Below are positions 11,402 through 20,300 of a DNA stretch of 64,000 bases, in pieces; positions within the stretch are counted from its first letter, which is position 1; each line of letters opens with the position of its first letter. The stretch lies in assembly GCA_037178625.1 (NCBI GenBank), contig CM074133.1, positions 1,426,001 to 1,490,000 of the forward strand, read 5' to 3'. Position numbers and translations under genes: made by a program. Under the pieces are notes generated by a model that worked only from the letters and a program-made list of their open reading frames with translations, had not been told where the DNA came from and did not search any database. Source of the DNA: Skeletonema tropicum (lineage: Eukaryota > Bacillariophyta > Thalassiosirophyceae > Thalassiosirales > Thalassiosiraceae).

Positions 11402-11929
11402 CGGTGATGATGGCTCGGATGACGGTTGTTCGCAATCACTTCTAACATAAACATCCGCTCCGCTATTGGATTGAAAACTGTTTTTGTAATTGATGTTGCT
11501 ACCCTCCCCGTACACAATCTTCCCTTGTGCAATAGCTATGTTATGATCAACAATGGAGACCCATGGGTCTTCAACTTTCAAATCGCCTCGATTGTACCAT
11601 TTCGCCACATAATTGGACCCATCCGAAGAGGCTATGATCGGCCTATCCGCGTTGTCATAAACTTCCCCGATGACTGCATCAGTAGTTGCTACAAGCCATT
11701 TAGCGCAGTCACCAGTAGCGAAAAGGAACTCATTATAAGAGCAACCTGCTGGAACTTTTGATGCAAAGTTTACAGACCAGGGAGCGCTATCATCACTCTC
11801 TATGCCATACTCTTCAGTTCCAGCCAAGCTGTCAGTTGCTGGGTGCCAGGTGGTACTCTCCGCTGGAATGTGACGAACTCTGACCCATTCCCCTCCATAT
11901 ATCGAGTTTGCACAGCTCAAGGAGCTCAT
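11249..11929 (-). CDS. unknown protein with strongly basic C-terminal tail
   Basis: I do not recognise this 226-residue protein. Residues 1-165 form a compact domain beginning SCANSIYGGEWVRVRHIP, with a conserved-looking motif TTWHPATDSLAGTEEYG and four cysteines. I have the impression that diatom genomes carry similar secreted modules, but I cannot name the family. Residues 175-226 are a Ser/Lys/Arg tail (KSSKPKRRRERVKK…) ending KLDEIVI. The start ATG lacks a signal peptide, so an upstream exon carrying one is possible. The same basic tail, including its stop codon, ends the beta-helix paralogue at 31.5 kb, so one of the two was assembled by duplication. Confidence 0.6.
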   Translation of the reverse strand: MSSLSCANSIYGGEWVRVRHIPAESTTWHPATDSLAGTEEYGIESDDSAPWSVNFASKVPAGCSYNEFLFATGDCAKWLVATTDAVIGEVYDNADRPIIASSDGSNYVAKWYNRGDLKVEDPWVSIVDHNIAIAQGKIVYGEGSNINYKNSFQSNSGADVYVRSDCEQPSSEPSSPPAKRPRQGSSSIGRDKSNDKKNKKSKSSKPKRRRERVKKSGKRKLDEIVI

Positions 11930-12659
11930 ATTGATGAAATTTTTTTTGTATCAGTGAGATTAGATATCTCACCTGATAAAGCAGTAGGAGTTTTTGTCTA
12001 AGATAAGTAATTCAAATCTGATGAAAAGCGGTGATTAAAAGAGAGTCCAAATGTGAGAAGATGTGTGTATGATGATGTAGTATAATTTCGAAAATGATAA
12101 AAACACCGAGAACAAATAATGGCAGCAAATAACACCCATGACCACGAAAGCTTATCGACATCGCCCGACCCAAGACTACTTTTTATGTCAGCAGCAGCCA
12201 TTATAACAACAATGGCATCCCAGAAGTCGTCTTTGCCTTTGCCTCCGGCGACTGCAGCGGTGTAGCCTGGTGTAGCGCTTTTTCCACCCTTATTAATAAT
12301 GAGTGCCCATTGTCTCAATCGCCCGCCCATCACATTCCCCAGACGCGCGCTGTTCACGCTACAAAAGTACGCCCGTGGAAACTAGCCACGTAAAAGCCTC
12401 CGTGAAACTCGTAGATACGCTAAAAGATGTAGATGCCGTAGCCGCTGACTTGATCACCCTGATCAAGCAGTCTATTCGTTATATTGTTACAAATACCCTA
12501 ATGCTACAATCGATTGAACGATTTATAGTTGCAAAGTAGGCGCTCAAAGCACCTCGTTTGCTGCGTTGAGAGCAGCCCATTCACTCAACGCGAGGCTATT
12601 GCGCACCTTAGCGTGCACCTGTTGTAATAGTGTTCGCACCACTGAACTTACGATACTAT

Positions 12660-12837
12660 TGCTAAAACACTACTACTACTTGGTAATGATCTTCTAGTAC
12701 ATGATTAAACGATAAAGTGACCTTGTCGGTTTGTTGTTTATGCACTTGGATGAAATTGGCGAGGAGTCCTCGATCGGTGTCGTGTTTACCGGAAAGTTTC
12801 CTGGAAACCGGAGATTGCTATCAGCTAGTCTCCAACA
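12660..12837 (-). repeat. 3' LTR of inner Copia element
   Basis: Direct copy of 16990-17167. A purine-rich stretch (GCAAGGGTG on the element strand) directly precedes it and is a candidate polypurine tract. Confidence 0.9.
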
Positions 12838-12856
12838 CACCCTTGCGGTGAACCGA

Positions 12857-15800
12857 TCAGTTGGTCGTGGTTGCCTGAAGGACTTCCTTCATCATCTGTA
12901 AGATTTCGATTTCTTTTTTCACATTTAGATATTTTTGTCGCATTATTTGGTGATGCTTTGCTGGGTGATGTTTAGTCCAGTAGTCTCCATGATTCGATTT
13001 TCCTGGTCTCCAATAAATGTTGAATTGTCCTTGACATTCTCGATCCCGTAGCCAGTGGTGACGCATGTCCCACTGCTTGGATTGCTTAGGTTGGATTGTT
13101 TTGTTGACATAGCCGCCCGCCGTGGAATTGTCTGTTTGTATTGGTGTTCTGCCTTGCTTGTGGCCCATTTCATTCAAGATTTGACGGATTGGAATAGCAT
13201 TTGTTGCGTTGAGATATAGAGCTCCTGTTTCTGCTTCCGCTGACGATGACATGACATTTTTAATGATTTGTGATATGTTCAATATTGCTCCATTCAATTT
13301 TGGATCTTCAACTTGTTCTGATAGGAAGTAGTGCCCCCCTGCTCTGCTTCTGGCTTGTCGCTCCGACAAGTATGATGCATCACTGTGTATTGCCAGGTGC
13401 ATGCCGCTGCTTCGATAAGTTAGAACTGCATTCGGATGTGTTGCTGCATAGTCTAGGAATTGCTTTGTTTTTGCTAATGTCGTTTCTGTTGGGTTGGCTT
13501 GTTCGGACGCAATTGCACTGAGTGCTGGTAACATTGTTGCATCTACTGCCCGCGCGTAGTAATTGAATACTCCAGTAACCTCTTGGATGAATTTCTGACC
13601 TGTCTTGTCAAGTGGTGGCGCCGTGTCTGGACCTTTTGCCAATTGTTGTTTTGCACCATAGACTATTGGTGTATGCGGATGTGGTTGATGTTGTGGTTTC
13701 TTCGGTGGTGGGTGGTTGAATCGCACTAGCGCTTCTTTTACGTAGCCCGGCATCGAGAGGTGTACCTCACGTTTGTCATAGTCCCATTCGAGCGTCATGC
13801 CTAAATACCTGTTTCCACTCCAGTCCGCTGTGCATTTGTAATGTTGCTGTATCACTGATAAAAGATGGTCCGCATGTTCTTTTCCTACATATCTCACTCC
13901 AAAATCATCTACGACGAGCGTAAATGCAATCGGGCGTGTTTCATGGCGCCAAAAGCCTGGCGTAATTTTGCTCTGTTTGTACCCGTGCTGTTCAAGTCGT
14001 TCTTCCAGGAGACGCTGCGCCAATATTCCTGCGTGTGGTAGGCCGTAGATTCCTCGATTGCATTCGGCATAGACATGCCCGTTGTGTGCCAGTTGTTTGA
14101 GGTTGTACTGTGCGATGACGTCCTCTGGGAACGTGTCTAACTTCATTCGAATGTATTCCTTTCTTGGTAACGGTGTGTTCAAGTAGAAATCCTTGATGTC
14201 GATGGACATGAATTTTGCACCTGGTGTGGAGATGATGCTGTTAAAGAGGAGTTTGACTGTTGTTAGATCGGCTGTTGGCGTGCCACAGTCTCCTGGATAA
14301 TTGATACGATCACCCCCTATGGTTATACGTACACGATTTGGATCGGCCTTTTCTGGTCGGTAGTTGCAACAAATTCTTGCATAAGTGACATCCTTCCATC
14401 TATCTTGGGGAATATTGCTCTGCGGGATAAAGACAATTGTATCCGTCCCTTTTACCCTGCCTGGCATTCCTTGGGCCAATCGGCCGACTTCATTTCCGAA
14501 TGCGTTTCCCCACGTGGTTTTGTACTTCGGTTTCTTCATGAGATGCCTGTATTCCATTAGTTCGCCTGTGTCCGTATCTAATACTGCATTCGCCATTTCA
14601 CAAAGTAATTGTAGTGGATACTTCCGCGCTGCCAAAGTTCCTGCTTGAGGCTGGATCGTACTGACTTCCATTGCTTGTAACATGAGCAGAGTTGCTCTTG
14701 TTTCGCTGCTCGGCTCTTCTTCTTCTTCTTGTGTGACGTAATTGGTGAATGTCACAGGTAGTGCTGCTGCTGGGTCCGACACCCTTGGAAGTGCTGTCTG
14801 CACTTGTGTTGTTTGCACCCTAGGAGCTGCTGCCGCCGCTGTTGTGGGCACCCTTGGAGATGCTACACCGTCTTGATTGCCTTGACTTGATTCTGCTGCT
14901 GCTATATTCGCCGCTTGCTGCTCGAAGATTTCGACAAGTCGTTTAAGTTCGGTCATATCTGTACTTTGTACTGGTCCCTTGTTCGCCAATGCTCTGCTGA
15001 GGTTGTTTGCCGCTTTTACCACCCAATCTTGTGGTGATACAGTTGGATTTGTGAGATATTTGTGCTTGAAAAATACTGTCTCACTAATTCGCGTTGACTT
15101 GGTTTTCTCCACCCACACTTTGTACGCCCTGTAGTGTTCTTTTGACGTGCCTACATACCATCCTTTTACGGTTCTGGGAGCCCACGATTTTCGTTGCAGT
15201 GGTGGCTCATAGACTTGTACCTCACACCCAAGCGGTGCAAGTGGTTGTCGATTGTAATTGTGGGGGCCATAGAGGTGTTCCGATGCTGATACATTTGGTG
15301 TGATGTTGGAACGCCGAAGCATGTTGAGGGTGAGTTCCATTTGTGGTATCATGTAGCACCACAGTTGCATTGGAAAATTCGCCGGTAGTCCGCTGAAGCC
15401 CGAAATGATGTGTGCTTTCGCTGTTTGAATTGCTCGCTCGGCAATATTACGTCGATGTTGATTACTGGGTACAAGTTCGTACGCTCCAACTTGTCTGACT
15501 ATTTCCTCTTTGTATTTCGCTGATGCTTCATTGTCTAGTATTTGCAATTTTGGGTGGATGCCTGCTGCTTTGATTCGCGTCATGATTGCTCTGTAGGCCT
15601 TGATCATATCTCCTTCTTTTCTAGATTTCATTGGTTCCATTAGAATAGCATTGCTCTTCGATTCGTAACATACCATGATGTATTCATTTCCTCTTACTGA
15701 CATGACAGGAAGTTTACCCGTCTGATCTGTGAACATCGCTTGTTCACGCATTTCCTGCATGGAATAGACACCTACGTATAGAAGTGCTTCAGTTGTCTCC

Positions 15801-16954
15801 GGCTCCGTCGATGCTGACGTATTCTCCTGTTCGGCTTCGACTGCCGATGCTGTCTGCGTTGACCTGATGCCTTGTCTCTGCCCTTTGCTATGCCCTTTCA
15901 TTGTTTCGTCGCTTTCTGGGAAGTATTTTCGTACTGCTGTTGCCGTGAGTCCCGGCCAAGATGCATATGCATTCCGATTGATCGCTTCGATCCAAGTCTT
16001 CTTTGTGGGAAAACCTGCTGCTGCATGGAGATACTTAATGGTTTGTTCTGTCGACGGGAGTTCATACACGTTGTGTATTGCTTCAGTTGTTTTGGGACAT
16101 TGGACAAGCAGGGTTTGGGTGTTTTCATTCGTCACCGTCTCCCGGAGTGGTATGCGCCACAACCCTGTGTCTCGGCATCTGTAGCCTTTCAAGACGGCCT
16201 CTTTGCTAATTGTGATCTTGGTTGTCCGGTTATCGTAGATATCTACCCCTTCCTTCGTGAAAATAGTTGTGTAATCTTCATCTGCAATCTTGCCGACACT
16301 TACGAGATTGTTCGTTACCCCTGGAAGTTCATGCGCTGTTGTTGCTGTGCCTCGAAGCGGAATGTCAAATTTGACTTCTTTTGTTGCGGGTTGTATTCTT
16401 CCTAATGCTGATTGGAAAAGTTTGGGCGATTCTCGTCCGGTGTCAATTGTTGGTGCCATAGGATGACTTGCGGATGCTGTTGCCCCTGTGTCAAGGGCTG
16501 CTGTTGCATAATGACTATCGGCCAATTCAAGCAGAGTGTAATAGTTGTTTTGGAGTAGTTGGTTCTCAGATGTCATCTTGTTCTTCTCTAAACTGTTAAC
16601 GATTGTGTGTCTCTCCGACCACCTTCCTGCCTGCCATTTTCCCAAACGAATCCAGCCGTCATTCTCCTCTTCTTCAGGGCACCTTGCTTTACTGTGCTGT
16701 GCCGTCAGCTCGCAATTGTTGTGTTTGTGCTTTCCGCCACCCCTTAAATTTTCACCATTCCTCATGAGTTCGTGGATATCATCCGGTATCTTCATGAGTT
16801 CAGAGGCTATATCTGCCAGGGTCTGCACTCGTGCTGCGTTCTTTTGTTGCACGGCCTCCATCGTCAGCTCCAGAATGAGCTGCATGAGCTGCACTTTCCC
16901 CGTTTTCATTTTCAACTGCCATTGCAGCAAATCTATGTACTCTTTCGAGTTCAT
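12857..16954 (-). CDS. Copia Gag-Pol polyprotein of the inner element
   Basis: A 1,365-residue polyprotein in Copia order. The Gag part is short (about 130 residues) with only a partial C-x5-H-x4-C zinc-knuckle-like motif near 82-93. The aspartic protease motif DTGATAS follows near 155. The integrase zinc-binding region is partial (LHAAAGFPTKKTW; KGH), but the integrase core residues appear present: D in TDQTGK, D in LDNEAS and E in IAERAIQ. The reverse transcriptase has the catalytic VVDDFG, and RNase H has HSDAS, SSAEAE and TDNS. All catalytic classes appear present, so the element is probably autonomous. The short Gag is odd for the family, where about 250 residues or more is usual. The ATG at 16954 lies 35 nt inside the 5' LTR. 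Confidence 0.9.
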   Translation of the reverse strand: MNSKEYIDLLQWQLKMKTGKVQLMQLILELTMEAVQQKNAARVQTLADIASELMKIPDDIHELMRNGENLRGGGKHKHNNCELTAQHSKARCPEEEENDGWIRLGKWQAGRWSERHTIVNSLEKNKMTSENQLLQNNYYTLLELADSHYATAALDTGATASASHPMAPTIDTGRESPKLFQSALGRIQPATKEVKFDIPLRGTATTAHELPGVTNNLVSVGKIADEDYTTIFTKEGVDIYDNRTTKITISKEAVLKGYRCRDTGLWRIPLRETVTNENTQTLLVQCPKTTEAIHNVYELPSTEQTIKYLHAAAGFPTKKTWIEAINRNAYASWPGLTATAVRKYFPESDETMKGHSKGQRQGIRSTQTASAVEAEQENTSASTEPETTEALLYVGVYSMQEMREQAMFTDQTGKLPVMSVRGNEYIMVCYESKSNAILMEPMKSRKEGDMIKAYRAIMTRIKAAGIHPKLQILDNEASAKYKEEIVRQVGAYELVPSNQHRRNIAERAIQTAKAHIISGFSGLPANFPMQLWCYMIPQMELTLNMLRRSNITPNVSASEHLYGPHNYNRQPLAPLGCEVQVYEPPLQRKSWAPRTVKGWYVGTSKEHYRAYKVWVEKTKSTRISETVFFKHKYLTNPTVSPQDWVVKAANNLSRALANKGPVQSTDMTELKRLVEIFEQQAANIAAAESSQGNQDGVASPRVPTTAAAAAPRVQTTQVQTALPRVSDPAAALPVTFTNYVTQEEEEEPSSETRATLLMLQAMEVSTIQPQAGTLAARKYPLQLLCEMANAVLDTDTGELMEYRHLMKKPKYKTTWGNAFGNEVGRLAQGMPGRVKGTDTIVFIPQSNIPQDRWKDVTYARICCNYRPEKADPNRVRITIGGDRINYPGDCGTPTADLTTVKLLFNSIISTPGAKFMSIDIKDFYLNTPLPRKEYIRMKLDTFPEDVIAQYNLKQLAHNGHVYAECNRGIYGLPHAGILAQRLLEERLEQHGYKQSKITPGFWRHETRPIAFTLVVDDFGVRYVGKEHADHLLSVIQQHYKCTADWSGNRYLGMTLEWDYDKREVHLSMPGYVKEALVRFNHPPPKKPQHQPHPHTPIVYGAKQQLAKGPDTAPPLDKTGQKFIQEVTGVFNYYARAVDATMLPALSAIASEQANPTETTLAKTKQFLDYAATHPNAVLTYRSSGMHLAIHSDASYLSERQARSRAGGHYFLSEQVEDPKLNGAILNISQIIKNVMSSSAEAETGALYLNATNAIPIRQILNEMGHKQGRTPIQTDNSTAGGYVNKTIQPKQSKQWDMRHHWLRDRECQGQFNIYWRPGKSNHGDYWTKHHPAKHHQIMRQKYLNVKKEIEILQMMKEVLQATTTN

Positions 16955-16975
16955 TTTTGTTGTTGTGGACTCATA

Positions 16976-16989
16976 CGTTTAATCATGTA
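16976..16989 (-). promoter_or_regulatory. candidate self-priming primer-binding site
   Basis: On the element strand the first 14 internal bases are TACATGATTAAACG, abutting the LTR boundary at 16990. Their perfect reverse complement lies within the LTR at 17028-17041. In RNA the LTR copy is 38 nt upstream of the LTR end and about 31 bp downstream of a TATA-like CATAAA. If transcription starts there, the RNA 5' end would pair with this site. Geometry of this kind underlies self-primed reverse transcription in Tf1. This is inference from sequence only. Confidence 0.5.
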
Positions 16990-17167
16990 TGCTAAAACAC
17001 TACTACTACTTGGTAATGATCTTCTAGTACATGATTAAACGATAAAGTGACCTTGTCGGTTTGTTGTTTATGCACTTGGATGAAATTGGCGAGGAGTCCT
17101 CGATCGGTGTCGTGTTTACCGGAAAGTTTCCTGGAAACCGGAGATTGCTATCAGCTAGTCTCCAACA
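16990..17167 (-). repeat. 5' LTR of inner Copia element
   Basis: Direct copy of 12660-12837, with no differences that I could see. On the element strand it contains CATAAA (TATA-like) followed about 31 bp later by CGTTTAATCATGTA, the complement of the adjoining internal sequence. Confidence 0.9.
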
Positions 17168-17372
17168 ACTATAAAGAAAAGACGGCAACCTTCTAGCCAA
17201 CTTTGTCCCCAGGCCAACCAACGGCCAGACTTTTCTAGTCCCCTCAGTCTTGATGTGATGTGCTCAATATCCCATCAATACTGTAATAGATATCGCCCCT
17301 GATACCCAAATAAGAAATACCTCATTCCAAAGATACTTCGGCAACTGTCCCCTAAGTCAACGTCCACTCGCA

Positions 17373-20300
17373 CTAATCATAGATATCAAAAAGGATGGCC
17401 CTCACCAAGCCCCTTCGCTTTTCTCCATATAGGACCTTCGTGCATAAGTCCGCAGGATTCTTAGCCGTCGGGATATGGCAAGTACGACACTCGTCCATGG
17501 CCACAGCCTCTCTGCAAAAATGATAAGCAACTGAACAAGACTTCTTCTTCAAGGTAGACTCCGGTCTCTGAGTGTTGTGAATCACTGACATATTGTCACC
17601 AAAGATATACGAAGGTCCCGCCAATGGTACCCCCATCATCCGCAACTTGTAGCGAATACCTCTTAGTGCCTCAATGCCTGACTTCATAGCACAGAACTCT
17701 GCGCCAAACACACTCGTCTCAATCGTCGACTGCCTCTTAGAATGAAATTGAATCAAAGCATTCTGCATGTAAATCAGCCAGCCCGTTCTGGATCGCCTAG
17801 TCAACTTCTCACCTGCGTGATCACTGTCAACATACAACCGCAGCACCACTTCCTTTCCCAAAGCTTCTGGAGCGTTCGCTGGAACAGGCTCCTTGGCACC
17901 GTGATATTGCTCAGTCCAGTCATACTTCTTGAACAAAGCATCATCAATCTTAGGAGTAGAAGGGTCCAAAGCCAACCGACTATTATGCTTCTGCTTGATA
18001 TGAGCGAATACATGCAGCAAAGCCTCGAGATGCCCTTCCCTCGGCATAGCCACATGTGATGAAAGCAATGACACTTCCGTCGCAATGTCAATCCTCCCGA
18101 TTTCCACTATCCATCTTAGAACCCCAATCTGCTGCATATAGTACGAAGCCAACTCTGGTTCCAATTCTGGCGTAGTGTCTATCTCAGGTTCATACCCCAT
18201 CCGAAATGGGTTTGCTGCTTGCTTAGGCAACACCCACTGACGGCTGTCGAGCTCCTTCACATAAGCCTCAACATTTGATACAGCCTCCTGGACATATTTA
18301 CTCGGTGATGCGGCCCAACACTTTGCACCATTGGCCATCTCCATCAACTTGAGCTTCGAGCCCAAATAAAAGTCAGGATCTCCCACCGAACCAGGCTTGA
18401 ACTGAAAATACTTGTCCAACTTCGCTAGGACAGGTAAAGGGTCATGATGGATGCACAAGATATCGTCCACATAGCACAGGATGTACGAATAGTAATACTT
18501 GTAACTATCGTCCTCCTTGAACTTGCGCTTCTTCCTGCTGTTCTCACCATCACTGTCCCCTGCATCCTTCACTGTACCCGCATACTTGGGCTTCAGCACC
18601 TTCTTCATCCAAAGGTCTGGGTCCGCAACTGAACTTGTGTATCCCAAATGGCGCATGCAACTTGCCAAGTGATTACGAAATGCAGCTCCCGAACTCTTCA
18701 ACCCATAACACGCTCGTACAATTAATGCTTTCTTGCCACGATCTGCTCCCCATTCTGGGCCCAAGACAGTCCAAATTTTCTCCTTACATGGAGCGCTAAT
18801 ATAAGCGTTCATAATGTCACCAGCCTTGACTTTCAAGTCATTCAACGCAGCCACAGTCAGGGCAATACGTACAGTGTCACGTGATACCACAGTGGAATAA
18901 GTCACTGCAGCCGGTGTCTCCGTAGTATGTCCCCCAGCGACCAGCCTTGCCTTGCGTCGTAGATCTTCCATCTTCACATCAAATATGAAGAAACACCTGA
19001 TCTGCTGATAACCAATCGGAATCGTCTCTTCGTCACCCAAAATCCTGAAAGCCACGCGGATATTCTTCAATTCCTTCGCTATAGCGTCCGCCCAAAACGT
19101 ATCGCCGTTCTTCTTGTCCAGCGCATAGGCTTCTTCTACCGAACTTGGAACTTCAATGCCGAACTTGTAACGTTTCTTAAGATACCTGGCTTGCCTTTTG
19201 TTCACTGCAGACACTATTCTATCACGTCTCTTCAGGACAGGCTTAACCCACCAATTGAAAGCTGGATCTTTCTCAATTCCCATCGCAACCGCAAACTCCG
19301 CCACCTGCACTGGATGTGATTCCTTGAGCAAAGATAGTGGCTGATAAGACGTAGTCCCATCCTTCCACCTACAACATAGCTCCACTCCTGCAGTTGTACG
19401 TCGCAAAAACTTTTGGCCATTCACAGTCACCTCCTGCTCTGCTGGTGAAAGCGCACTCTCCTTCTTTCTCCAATCAATAATGGCATCAAGAAGGATATAC
19501 TCATTCCCCTCGGCGTCGCAATTGGCATACATCGTCGTGGCTATCGTATTCGCAGTGAGTTCCGTCACTTCTCCATCTGGAAACTCGACTAAATAAAGCC
19601 GACTGTCCTCCGCCAGAAGACCAGATTCCGATCTCCTTCCAACAGGGTTACCATCTTCGTCACGCTTACGGCTAACTACTCTTCCCCTATCATGTCCAGT
19701 ACCTCTTGGAAGCATAATAGTGGCATTAACAAACTCATCACCCTCCTCAGGCGTTGGAATCTCCCCTTCCACTGTAGCTTGTTGCCCATCGAGTAGGCGG
19801 AACATTGGTTCTTCTTCATCAGGTGCATTCGGCTGCTGCTTCACATCATCGTCTTCATAGAGATCAAACGCTGGCGTCTCTGTGTCTGGCACGTCATTGT
19901 AATCCTCATCCGTAGACGGTTGACCTAACTTCTGATGTATTGCTTCATCAAAAATTTGTCTAGCAGTCTTCCCTTCCTCCGACTCCCACTCAGCCTGAGT
20001 TAGCTCGCGAAACGTCGATCTGTGCACCACTTGCCCATTCGCCTTGAGAATCTTGGCCGTCATAGCAGGTCCCACATCTATAGACGGTCCCAACCATCTG
20101 CCTAGAATCACGTTATCTTCTGGAAAAGGTGCGATCTCATCACGAAACATTACCCACTGATAGAACTCAAACTCACTAATCTGGCTGATGTCCGCAGTCT
20201 CACCCATCATAAGCGTCTCTGGAACTTCACCCTCTAGATCATAGATGTTGTCCCGAGAGGTATGGCTCATAATAAGCGCCTGCAATTCAATCGCATGGTC

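Larger units (their letters stand above)
12660..17167 (-). mobile_element. inner Ty1/Copia LTR retrotransposon, apparently intact
   Basis: 178-bp LTRs at 12660-12837 and 16990-17167 look identical base for base. They start TGCTAAAACAC, end CCAACA, and are flanked by a 5-bp target duplication, ACTAT. One long open frame (12857-16954, minus) encodes the whole polyprotein. The 5' leader between LTR and start codon is only 35 nt, and just 19 nt separate the stop codon from the 3' LTR. Identical LTRs and an unbroken frame suggest very recent insertion and possibly continued activity. No tRNA-type primer-binding site (TGG…) is present next to the 5' LTR; see the primer-site feature. Confidence 0.92.
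12361..17237 (-). repeat. left (3') LTR of the outer element, split by the nested insertion
   Basis: Halves 12361-12659 and 17173-17237 together reproduce the intact right LTR at 22917-23278. The break lies at the sequence ACTAT, which is duplicated on both sides of the inner element (12655-12659 and 17168-17172). Confidence 0.9.

Noticed and set aside
11998..12357. 119-codon minus-strand frame upstream of the outer Copia LTR
   Set aside because: Composition is not protein-like, there is no motif, and it ends at the LTR junction; it was treated as non-coding flank.
12303..12539. Matching short frames at 12303-12539 and 22895-23095
   Set aside because: Both are simply the two LTR copies of the outer retrotransposon read in one frame.
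15867..16405. Long open frames antisense to the inner Copia polyprotein
   Set aside because: They are shadows of the pol frame and lack any domain.
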